Source of the DNA: Sipunculus nudus
Lineage: Eukaryota > Annelida > Sipuncula > Golfingiida > Sipunculidae
Assembly (NCBI GenBank): GCA_026874595.1
Contig: CM049320.1
Span: forward strand, 11,495,964 to 11,559,963
DNA: 64,000 bases
Reading direction: 5' to 3'
Shown here: in pieces, positions 12,601 through 21,474 of the stretch
Position numbering within the stretch: position 1 is the first letter of the stretch
How the letters are laid out: every line of letters begins with the position of its first letter
Position numbers and translations under genes: made by a program
Notes under the pieces: model-generated
What the model was told of the DNA's origin: nothing
Database searches by the model: none
What the model saw: only the letters and a program-made list of their open reading frames with translations

Positions 12601-15600
12601 TGAAACATACACGTCATGTAGGTTTGAAAGGTAACCTGATGCAAGCCCACGGAGTGCTTTAAAGACTAATAACAAAATATATATACTCTTGCCTTTCATG
12701 TATAAGCAATCAATGTATACAACCAATGTATCTGTAATATGTTCCCATCTATTCTCTTTTACCACAACTCTGGCAGCGCAATTAAAAACACATTGAATGT
12801 TAGCCAAGGGATAATCAGGTACACCATACAACAAACGGTTAAAGTAATATGACTTGTTGGCTTCTGTACTATGTACTAGTGTCTTTGTCGCATCTATAGA
12901 CAAATAACGATGGATTCTAGAAATCTGTCTAAGCATATAAAATGAACCTTTACATATACATGTACTATTTTACTTTTATGAAAGAGTTATGTTTTTTTAA
13001 TAAAATATTACTCTTCCTTTTGGTATCAGAATCCGGGAAGAAAAGAGGGATACCATCATTGCCTGCTAATCGACATGCAACTTCGAGCTCCGACCAGTCA
13101 CGAAAAGCACCAAGTGCTTAAATATACCATACTATATATAATTTAAGTTATTCCGATAAAGCATAGAGTAAAACTATGGCAATTGCGCTTAAAACGGAAA
13201 TTTCCATGAGTTGTCTTACCCTAAATGTGCAATTTCCATTAATTTGATTGCATGGCTACATTATTCATTATATATTATCTCGCACATTTAGATAATGGAG
13301 ACATGAATACAAAACGATATGATATGAAGGGGAAACGATATGAAGGAAGTAAGACAAAAACAGTTAATACGCTGGAGGGAAAAGGTAGGTACAAAATTAG
13401 TATTAATTATGTGTGATATATCATGTTGATATGTAATAAATTATCATCTAGAATATATTAAATAGTATTCAAACCTCGTTCAGGGGTTTCGACCAAATTC
13501 GCGTTTTATTTCTTAATCAGGAGTCCAAGAAGGATGTTTTCAGATTTTCGGCAGAGGTACTAGCATGTTCTTGTTTTGTTTACCAATACAACAGGAATTT
13601 CGCCAGGGACCAACATTCAGCCGGATGTTTCAGTCATAGAGGAATCTACGATCGAAAAAAGTATTTCATTCTTCTAAATTTTCATTACAGTTATTTATAT
13701 CCATATTGAGCGTGTATATATATTTAGTTATTTATTCTGTTTTGAAATGTTTATGTGTGTCTATGGTATATTAGACAAAAACTAAATATATGTAAGAGAG
13801 ACGAATATGTACTTCCGGGCACTGTACTGGCTTTTGAAACCAAATGTAGATAATACCACGATATCATATTGTTGTAATACTTAACCAAAATGAGACCTTA
13901 TGTTTGAACCACAATATATATTAGCACAAAATTACATGTGGATGACAAACCAGGCGATGTCACCGAAGATATCGTGGAAGATTTTGAAGAGCTATCACTT
14001 TCTAGTATATCGTCATGCACGAAAGAATTCTTCAATAAAGTGTAACTCTTGGTAAGCATTTTTCTTTAATTATTTTTACGTATAGTTTCCTTTGGTATTT
14101 TTCTTAACGCTTTAATACAGACAAGGAACATATAAATATCTTTATAATTATATGGATATCTATCGATAATCATATGCTTCGTATATTCCTTGCCCGGTGT
14201 ACTCTAAATATTAGAGCTACGACATGACTGGGCCGGAAAAGGGTCGTGTTCTCATTGTTAACATGAGTGAACGTCGAGATGGCTGCGAGGTCGACAAGTC
14301 TAGAATGAAGCAACTATTTGAAGATCTCGGTTATAATGTAGCAATGTTAGAAGATCCAAATTGCTCGGTAAGTTTTTAATTATTTGAAATGAGGGAACGA
14401 AATTTCTGTGCGCTCATTTTGCATTTGTTTATTTGTTTGTATTGACCACTTGTGCTGATTTATGGTGGAAGATTTCCATCAAAAATGAACTATAAACATT
14501 TTAAAGAAAATATTCATAGGTTACACTTAACTTTGGGTTATACTTCATCCATTCATAGTTAAGATGGGAGTAACCCTTGTCAACATATTACATATTTACC
14601 CTTGGCATCCGTGTATTTTGTTTGGAAATTTATTAATTAATTTTGTCTTGTTTGTTTGATTGTTTGTTTGTTTGTTTGTTTACGCAATATAACCAAATAG
14701 TTTTCGATGAAGTATTGTATGGAATTGTAAAGCATAGACAAAGAAACAATTGCTAAACGTTTGCTAAAAGTTTTGGACATTATTTTCGTGCGGATGTTGA
14801 ATTGGTACCACCCGTCTCTGTTTGTTTGCTGTTCCCTTGATATTTCCACACATTATGTCCAAAAATGGCCGAACCGCCAAAAAGTTCAGATCTAATGAGG
14901 CAATCAGGCCTCCATGATCCAGGATTCTCAAGCGCTGTCTGATAAGATCCACACTTTTTAATTTTTTGGTGGCAACATTTCCGAACACTTTCAATATTTT
15001 TTGTAGATCTGGAAAGGATAGGACATGAGATATTAGTCAGTTTATTACATTTCTGCTGTTTACATAGGTTTGTCATTGAACAGTCCTTTATATTCAACTC
15101 AGCATTGTCCTCACTTACCTATGTCCCACCCCTCCAGAGACTTTCGTGGATATCGGTAAGTTCGTGAGTTAGGTATTAAAATAATACTTCTAGAATATCC
15201 ATTCGTTTTGCAGTTTGAATTGACAAGCAACTTTCGTGCATCCTATTCTTCAGGAAATGGAAGAAACTCTGGTGTCGTTTGCAACTAGCAAAGAGAATGA
15301 CAAAGCCAAAAGCATTTTTGTCATTCTTATGGCTCACGGTGGAATGAACAAGCGAGGAGATCTGTTTGTATGGCTGAGGGATAGAAAACCATACTTGTTC
15401 CAGAGAGAATTTAAGGATATTTTTAGCAACATTAACGCTCCACTCCTGAGGCACAAGCCCAAAGTGTTCATCATCCAGTCCTGCATGGGAGGTTTGTTGT
15501 TCTCATTGCTCGTTTATTATTGAAATATCAAAATTAAAATAATCATTCAATATTTATAGTGAACTTGGAAACGTTTTCCTGAAACATACTGTATTATAAA

Positions 15601-16730
15601 AAAATATAAATTGGACATATTCAGGACAGATTTTACATTTTACATGTTATATTATTAATTTATGTATTTAACTCGTTGATTTCATGACAGAACGCCTGGA
15701 TGAGGGTACAGTGGACACAAACTTCGGTACTCCACCGTGTCAGATCCAGATGGACTCCATCGAGCTATCTGAAGATGAGTATCCTCCTCTTATCCCGACC
15801 ATTTCAGATTGTTTGTTCGCGTTTGCAGCCTTGCCAGGTAGGACTTCATCCTCTATATGTCTGCTTAGTGTCCCTTCACAGTGGCCTTTCACCATCCGGA
15901 ACCTTTAGGGAGCTTATTGTTACTTTAATACTAAACAGTACCTTAAAGTACTCACTTGATGTTGAGTAGTTTCTACTAGCGATCATAACTTTTACGTTTT
16001 GATGGTCTTAGACGACTAGGTGTGTAAATTTTGAATAATAGTTACGCCATTTTACGTTACATACACACTTTTATTTTACCTTTGTTCATACTTACGATCG
16101 TTCTGTGCCGTGTTTAGAGTTCCAGGCCTCCCGTCATCGGATCGAGGGCTCCATCTTTCTGAATGAAATCGATTTGGTTTTTCGAAGAGAAGCCCACAGA
16201 TCACATGTGTGCGAAATGTTAACCATGGTAAGAAAGCAAATTATTTAAGTGTCAGCGTATGTAGCAACGGTAGTAGCCCGGTAACGAACCTCAGTTATTT
16301 CAAGAAATACTGATAAATTTGACGTTAGGCAAAATTATTTCAGGAAATATTGTTAATATTGATTAAAGCACAATTATATCAAGAAAAATTGTTAACAGGG
16401 AGAAACTCATGGTTAATCTATTCTAATGCATTTCTTTAAGGCCGTAGAGCGGAAGAATTTTGCGTTATTAGATGAGCCCTTGCACCATCTAAGGCGTGAA
16501 CCTTAACAAAAATTTGGTTGATTAGACACTCTGGAGAGTCACACCTTTCTTGTTAAGACAGATTACAGAGACAATTTCTGGTAACCCAGTAAGTTATCCA
16601 TTGACAGCCCCAATTAGACTGGGACCCACCAGATCCCGGAAATAGAGCTACTCACTCTGCCAACAGGTTTGAAATCTCAAAGACACACACGTAGAATCTC
16701 AGATTCCCATCTCTATACTTTTTAATATTG

Positions 16731-16778
<48 letters not shown>

Positions 16779-18218
16779 TAAAACCCCGCTAACGCAACGC
16801 GACCACCTGCGGTAGCAGGCAAAATGGTCGTGTTAGCGGGATGCTTGTACACTAGTCTGCCAATATTAACGCAAGCGACATTATGGGAATTTTAAGTAAC
16901 TGTTAAGTGGTTGTCCCTGTTTAATTTAAGATTTAATATATAAAGAAAAATAAATAACAAACATGAATATGATTCAATAGTTCTATTCACATAGAAATTA
17001 AACACACAAATGAAACAAATAGTTGGCGTTGAAGTCATTCTTACAGCATTGGTCTGAACACGAAGATGATCTGATGTCGAACATGTAGTGAGAACAGAAT
17101 AATCACATCAAACATTAAGTGTTATTTATATGGTTCCTGCTTGATCATTGAAATGTGATTCCTCACAGTTTTACTTTACTCACCTGAATATATGCGTGTG
17201 GTGTCAGTTGTGTTTGCCTAACTACTTTTTTATTAGTATGTTAAATGATAATCTAACAGCCGTACTCAACAAAAAAGGTAACGGACCATGGAGTCCAATA
17301 TCCATTGATGTTTTAGGTTGTACGGCATTATAAACAAGCCTAACTATGGCTGAGTCCAATATCCATTGATGTTTTAGGTTGTACGGCATTATAAACAAGC
17401 CTAACTATGGCTGGGCAGATGATTGTCCAGCTAATTAATCACGAGCTAATATCTAAGTCCAAGCTGGGCGGTGAGCGTGTCACCTGCTCAACGGGGCGCG
17501 GTCGTCACGGGCCAGTGGTCGTGATACGGCTAAATAATGACGGGCTATTATCTAAGTCCAAGCTGGGCAGTGAGCGTGTCATCTGCTCAACGGGCCGCGG
17601 TCGTCAACGTCCAGTGGTCGTGATACGGGGGGCTAATCTGAAGGTCGGGACCAAAAAAGGTGGTCGTGTTACCGAAGTTTTTTATATGATAATTAATAAT
17701 AGTCAATTCTGGGACCAAGAAAAGTGGTCGTGTTAGCGGGGTGGTCGTGTTAACGGGGTGGTCGTCATGCGGGATTTCACTGTATATATATATAACCCTT
17801 TACGCGTACCTTTTATGTTATTTAGGTAAGAGAAAATGTGCAGAAAGGAACTGGTAGTCAGGCGGCAAAGTTACTAGCAGCGAAAAACTTTGAAAAGGTA
17901 TTAACTATTTTTTTTATCCAGATTCTAATGTAAATGCGTGTTCTATAAAATTTGACAGCAGGGATACGTGTCACACTCGCACTGATTAACTTCATTTAGT
18001 GCAATTAAAGGAAGATTTGTTTGTGTATATTCGTGTTACACACCTTTGTTTGTACACGTGCCAGTGCTAAAGAAAAGCGTGACCTATGCAAGTCATTTTC
18101 TTTTATCTTTCAGGAAGGATGGACGGGACCAGGTGTGACAAAAGAACCTCTTTTTGTCCAAACCACATACAACATTGACTTCCTGAATAAAAGGTTCTAC
18201 TTATTCCCGGGCATATAA
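8699..18218 (+). CDS. Gene 1: Neuralized (NHR) domain - linker - caspase, 16-exon model
   Basis: Exons: 8699-8775, 9262-9689, 10038-10094, 10487-10576, 11550-11630, 11920-11979, 13030-13113, 13292-13384, 13595-13660, 13954-14039, 14215-14367, 15254-15491, 15691-15837, 16118-16227, 17826-17897, 18114-18218 (648 residues). Phases agree across every junction. Residues about 3-165 form an NHR domain, about 169-345 a basic low-complexity linker, and about 375-648 a caspase domain. Catalytic His453 (MAHGG) and Cys502 (QSCMG) are present, as are S1-pocket Arg395 and Arg559. NHR domains bind protein partners in Neuralized ubiquitin-ligase systems; caspases are Asp-specific cysteine proteases of cell death and inflammation. 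Joining exons 9, 10 and 11 in one frame needs a weak acceptor at 13,952-13,953 and a weak donor at 14,040; the stronger donor at 14,052 leaves an in-frame TAA. The alternatives are two genes, or a gene whose caspase half is no longer translated. Confidence 0.6.
10038..13660 (+). CDS. Gene 1 exons 3-9: linker of seven symmetrical phase-1 exons
   Basis: Exons 10038-10094 (57 nt), 10487-10576 (90), 11550-11630 (81), 11920-11979 (60), 13030-13113 (84), 13292-13384 (93) and 13595-13660 (66) are each a multiple of three with phase 1 at both ends. Their products are rich in K, R, G, S and T (for example GTKTSTGKGTRGN and ESGKKRGIPS), with no recognisable domain, so the region is probably disordered. 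Most acceptors and donors are good (TTTCAG|, |GTAAAC, |GTAAAT, |GTAGGT). Exon 7 is the weak point: its donor GTGCTT is poor, and reading on gives TAA at 13119-13121. No AATAAA or ATTAAA lies between that stop and exon 8, which argues for splicing onward. Confidence 0.6.
10702..11350 (+). repeat. AGCTCAGCTGA / GTCCGTC repeat in intron 4 of gene 1
   Basis: The head TTTTTAGCTCAGCTGAATGA is followed by a GTCTGTC/GTCCGTC tract (10,750-10,805) and two body units that both contain CCTAGAATCTTCTTACTTGA. The tail GTCAGCTGAGCGTCATGAAT lies near 11,329-11,348. Same family as the copies at 603, about 29,970 and about 44,180. Confidence 0.7.
12190..12936 (-). mobile_element. 3' fragment of a CR1/L2-type LINE, in intron 6 of gene 1
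   Basis: Read on the minus strand, the frame at 12574-12936 contains IHRYLSIDATKTLVHS, YYFNRLLYGVPD, LLLVFKALRGLASGYLSNL and STRNLR. Beyond a break it continues with YGAILWNGLPRELRSE. This is the typical C-terminal end of CR1/L2-like reverse-transcriptase proteins. The 3' UTR contains a GGCGCTATGTAAATGCGGTA-type motif and ends in ATT-rich repeats near 12,190. It is 5'-truncated, antisense to gene 1, and not functional. Confidence 0.75.
13954..14051 (+). CDS. Gene 1 exon 10: pre-caspase exon with in-frame stop before the strong donor
   Basis: The frame gives TEDIVEDFEELSLSS and ends CTKEFFNK. It aligns with gene 2 exon 4 (PEDIAEGVRSIQMCN ... WEFYQTVKHR), which fixes the frame. In phase 1 the only matching acceptor is AAACCAG| at 13,953; the more usual-looking TTAG| at 13,924 would put the exon out of frame. 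At the 3' end the position homologous to gene 2's donor is TTG|GTAAGC (14,052), but this includes TAA at 14043-14045 where gene 2 has AAA. A donor 12 nt upstream, AAA|GTGTAA (exon end 14039), avoids the stop and keeps phase 0. Confidence 0.6.
14215..14367 (+). CDS. Gene 1 exon 11: caspase large-subunit start
   Basis: The exon is 153 nt, phase 0 to 0, bounded by ATATTAG| and |GTAAGT. It reads SYDMTGPEKGRVLIVN, the first beta strand of the caspase p20 subunit, then RDGCEVD, aligning with the RSGTDVD block of caspase-3. The Arg of that block (model residue 395) lines the S1 pocket and is kept. LFEDLGYNVAMLEDP matches the following helix and strand. Gene 2 has an exon of exactly the same length and phase. 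Confidence 0.9.
14764..15008 (-). CDS. Possible antisense exon nested in intron 11 of gene 1 (unrecognised)
   Basis: On the minus strand a good acceptor, CCTATCCTTTCCAG|, precedes a frame of 81 codons ending in TAG. It begins LQKILKVFGNVATKKLKSVD and continues LIRQRLRILDHGG, ASLDLNFLAVRP and ANKQRRVVPIQHP. The first part looks helical and basic. I do not recognise the family. It could be the last exon of a nested gene, a retroelement ORF fragment, or chance. Confidence 0.22.
15254..15491 (+). CDS. Gene 1 exon 12: caspase catalytic His and Cys
   Basis: The exon is 238 nt, phase 0 to 1, after TATTCTTCAG|. It contains FVILMAHGGMN with catalytic His (model residue 453), and KPKVFIIQSCMG with catalytic Cys (model residue 502). 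The usual pentapeptide is QACxG with x often R, Q or G; here it is QSCMG. The exon is homologous to gene 2 exon 6 (235 nt), one codon longer. The oxyanion Gly after His is present, so nothing here by itself abolishes activity. Confidence 0.93.
15691..15837 (+). CDS. Gene 1 exon 13: p20/p10 linker and start of small subunit
   Basis: The exon is 147 nt, phase 1 to 1, bounded by CATGACAG| and |GTAGGA. It continues the active-site loop as GERLDEGTVDTNFG, then an acidic intersubunit stretch (DSIELSEDEYPP), then IPTISDCLFAFAALPG, matching the D-x-L-x-A-Y-A-T-x-P-G block that opens the caspase small subunit. Several Asp residues in the acidic stretch could be processing sites. Confidence 0.9.
16118..16227 (+). 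CDS. Gene 1 exon 14: caspase small-subunit core
   Basis: The exon is 110 nt, phase 1 to 0, bounded by GTGTTTAG| and |GTAAGA. FQASRHRIEGSIFLNEI aligns with the YYSWRNSKDGSWFIQSL block of caspase-3. The S1 Arg (model residue 559) is kept, but the Trp before it is Ser and the Trp after GS is Ile. Those two aromatic positions shape the S2-S4 subsites, so substrate choice may be unusual. Gene 2 has the same length and phase. Confidence 0.9.
16735..16775. repeat. (TA)n microsatellite, target of MITE insertion
   Basis: Uninterrupted TA dinucleotides directly abut the left end of the MITE at 16,776. TA also follows its right end at 17,783, so the element appears to have inserted into this run. Confidence 0.95.
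16776..17782. mobile_element. Pogo/Tc1-like MITE in intron 14 of gene 1
   Basis: The left end is CAGTAAAACCCCGCTAACGC. The right end in reverse complement is CAGTGAAATCCCGCATGACG. Both are flanked by TA, as for Tc1/mariner/pogo superfamily insertions. GTGGTCGTGTTAGCGGG-like blocks recur near both ends. Inside are a perfect 61-bp tandem duplication (17292-17352 and 17353-17413) and an imperfect repeat of about 108 bp (17,420-17,640) sharing TCTAAGTCCAAGCTGGGC. An open frame at 17407-17736 only reflects that repeat. No transposase is present. Confidence 0.75.
17826..18218 (+). CDS. Gene 1 exons 15-16: caspase C-terminus
   Basis: Exon 15 (17826-17897, 72 nt) follows TATTTAG| and gives VRENVQKGTGSQAAK. 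Exon 16 (18114-18218, 105 nt) follows TATCTTTCAG| and ends FVQTTYNIDFLNKRFYLFPG, Ile, TAA. The closing L-x-K-x-x-Y/L-x-F-P pattern is the last strand of caspase p10. Together they total 177 nt, exactly the length of gene 2's single last exon, and the two proteins align without a gap. Confidence 0.9.
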
Positions 18219-18267
18219 TATTTATTAATGTGTTTAGCTAAATAATGTCGTGGTCCATTATTTTTTA

Positions 18268-18273
18268 AATAAA
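18268..18273 (+). terminator. Polyadenylation signal of gene 1
   Basis: AATAAA lies 50 nt after the stop codon of gene 1, within TTTAAATAAAATGTG. Its position fits a short 3' UTR. Confidence 0.6.
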
Positions 18274-18514
18274 ATGTGAGCGATATGTAGGCATAACCTA
18301 TAAACGCAAATGTTTCTACATTTCCACATATTTATATTATGTTGAACATCACAGTTTGGAAATGACATGCATTTTTCGACAAATGGTTGCGTTCGTTCTT
18401 GCTAGCAATCAAATGTTGATGTCGAATCTCAGTTACACATAATGCTTAACTTATATGCATTAATGTTTGTGCCATTATTTTTTCATGCTTATGGACTTTT
18501 GGCCTGCTGTTAAA

Positions 18515-18515
<1 letters not shown>

Positions 18516-18603
<88 letters not shown>
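18516..18603. repeat. (TA)n microsatellite
   Basis: About 88 bp of TA dinucleotides with a single interruption (TAGATA), 0.3 kb after the 3' end of gene 1. Confidence 0.95.
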
Positions 18604-18606
<3 letters not shown>

Positions 18607-20429
18607 CATACATACAACTGCCATTTATGCATTAATGATTGGTTGAAACTTAATATGAAAATAAATATTTGTGATGAATATCCTGTGACAAGTTTTATTT
18701 CTATGCCAATGTATATTTAAAGGTATACAGGCCTGAAGAAGCTGGCACGATATTTACCAAGGGTTATTTAAGCAAAGCCCCCAACAAAACTCACTTTAAG
18801 TTCCTACTTATATTGCTACAATATTGAGCTGAACCTGGATCCGAATAACCTGTGCGTATTTTGTAACAACCTAGTTTCAGGATCAACTATTACCTGTAAT
18901 GGTATCCTAGTTTTGCTGATACTATATTCTCATGCGGGTTTCTCGCCGGCGCCGCGATCGTTTCTGGAGAACACCTCTGAGACCCGTAAACTGATCTTTC
19001 CGAAACCTATCCTATTTATTGGGTCACATGTGAACTGGTGCTTCACAAAGACTGTTGGCGCCACCTGCAATCCTTTACGTGCAGTACGAATCTGGGTTTT
19101 TTATTAATAACAACCCATATCTCAGGAGTGTCTCATTATATTGGACTGGAATTGTGCTTGTCCATTGTGCATTGTGCATCTTGGATACCTCCTTCTCGTA
19201 CTGAAGAGTACATGCGTTTATCTCACGACTGATTTAATGTATCAACCTGAAATTTCAAATGTCCACATATTTTGAATACCTCAATTCTGACACAACCTGT
19301 TGGCGCCACCGAAAATGGTTTTCACATGGGGTTGATCCATCATAGGCCACACAGGTGGCGCTACATATCTTTTCGTTTCGTAGAATATATTACTTTTTTC
19401 AGGAGTGGTTTGATGTATTCACCTGATAATGTGCAGATGTTTGACTGTTTTATCTTGTAGACCAGACCGCTTGTGCCACCTACAATCAATTTCATCTCGC
19501 ATTCGTTTGTTGGTCTTTTTTTGTGTGAATATTGCACATATATGAAGAGTTTCATCAGCATCACTGATGCCACAAATTTGGAGTTATGTCATGTCTGGAA
19601 TAGTCAATGCCTTGCTTTACCCATGCCTCTATGATTTGGTCGATACCTGTAGTTGCTTGTCGACTGCACATTTTCTAGTTTAGACTATAAATCTAGCTTA
19701 TATAAGCAGGGATGCTTAACAACTTTACCTTTCACTAAATCAACATTCAGATTTAAATTATTCACGTGGACTTATAGATTCTATGGTTAAATACTTCTTC
19801 GGATAAAGGTCAAATTCTTCTTTCCCTTATGCTAATCACTGTAATCACTGGTCGGTAGATGGCATAATAAGAATATGGGCTTTTGATTCTAGTTTGCTTC
19901 CATTTTAACCAATTTTTCTTCAATGTCTCAAAGTTCTGGGGTTGGGGTTAATTGTTAACATTCCAGATTAAACTTTACAAAATCAATAACTGGATTTTAT
20001 GGGCGAATATTTTGCATTCCTTTTCCAATATTGTTGTATGGCGTAATACTCTTAACAATTATAACAATAAAAAATGAAACTGCATAACAATACATAACAA
20101 TGCATTATAATACATGTACATGAATTGAAGGAATGTTATATATAGCTAGAGAGATAATGTTGTAAATTTCATAATTTTTTGTAACTTAAAATTCCTTCAG
20201 TTTCTATACAATAAAAGGGAAAGAAACCCTATATTAACGGATGACAATGGATGAAAATCCCTGTATCACCTAAAAGCCCTCTTATCAGATATCACAATAC
20301 AACAATTATTCGCCCTATCAGCTAAGAAAACCCAATTCCCGAAAGCTCGAATAATTCCTGACAATGCAGCACAACAAATACAGCATTTGCGTTTACTTTC
20401 TTAAAACGAAGTAGGTCCTTTCTTTATAC

Positions 20430-20730
20430 ATTTAACAATTTAACTTTGTGATTTTACCAAGAGGTGTCAAACCATTAATCTTCAAGAAATGCTTTTTTTA
20501 TACAGAAATATAATTTTTTGTACACATTATTATATATATATGGTATGATCTGCATTATCATATGTCATGCAATATTTTATACCTGTAGCCTGCAGATTAA
20601 CATGAATATACTTATGACTTTATCAATACGTGTCAAACCATTAAACTTCGAGAAATGCTTTCTTCCATAGAGCGAGTTAAAGATTTTGTATACATTGTTA
20701 TATATGGTATTATCTGCAATTTTCACAACC
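20430..20730. repeat. Local imperfect tandem duplication
   Basis: Two copies about 175 bp apart share GTGTCAAACCATTAA, GAGAAATGCTTT-like and ATATATGGTAT blocks (near 20,465 and 20,630). Noncoding. Confidence 0.6.
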
Positions 20731-21028
20731 ACAAACTTGATTTACAAAAGTATATTTACCAATTTGTTATATGCAATATTTAAAATATGAGCATTTCAGC
20801 TCTTTTTCAATGTTTCGTCAATGTTTATTCATCATTATCCTAGTATTTAACATAGGTAGAAGAATCATTGTTTGTATTTGTATGCAAGGTAAATATGACT
20901 CAAGAGTTGTATATAGTATATAACCAGGCACCACTAACCTGTGAACCCTCTCTAATTACAAAATCATCTAGCTTGTATAACTATTGAATTAGTGACTAAT
21001 ACAAACAATATATATACTGTCATGAAAT

Positions 21029-21474
21029 GTTGTCCCAGTTACTGACTTCTTTGGCTCATTGGTCAAGCACAGGACTCAAAGGCGGGAGGTCGTGAGTTCA
21101 AATCTCAACCGAGGAGCGGTGCGAGTTTTCATGGTTGTCACCGTCCAGGGTGTACGCTCTGCAGGCCTAATGGGAAGGCTGTGCCCCACGCCTGTGTATC
21201 ATTCACAAACGAGTGCATTATTTGGGGGTTCCTCGGAGTTATGACCAGGCAATGGGAATGATAACGCACCCAGGACCAGTAGGTGCGTTAGACACCGGAC
21301 CTGGGTGTCACTAGGATACAAAATAATATGAGAGGAAGCGAGTGCTACCGCACTGTCTAGTTGTCCCAAACCGAAATGGAAACCCTGCAGATGTAAATAC
21401 TCAATGTAAGAATTAGATAAGTCAGCATTTAAAAATTGAGGCGGATACCGCCACCAAAAAAAGTTGTCCCAGTT
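21029..21474 (+). mobile_element. tRNA-derived SINE with 12-bp target-site duplication
   Basis: The direct repeat GTTGTCCCAGTT at 21029-21040 and 21463-21474 flanks a 422-bp insert. The head contains a Pol III A-box-like TGGCTCATTGGTC and a B-box-like GAGTTCAAATCTC (about 21,093-21,105). The 3' end is ACCGCCACCAAAAAAA. A related copy lies at about 59,446, sharing GCTCTGCAGG-like and TGGGAAGGC blocks. Open frames on either strand here are not genes. Confidence 0.8.

Larger units (their letters stand above)
18274..21028. other. Intergenic spacer with decayed repeats
   Basis: No gene seen. The stretch holds a long (TA)n run, pieces of the GTTGGCGCCACC body unit of the common repeat (about 19,055 and 19,300), and a local duplication at 20.4-20.7 kb. 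Short open frames here have no splice context. Confidence 0.5.

Noticed and set aside
17407-17736. Open frame of 109 codons with internal repeats
   Set aside because: It lies wholly inside a MITE, and its repeats mirror a DNA tandem duplication; there is no domain or splice context.
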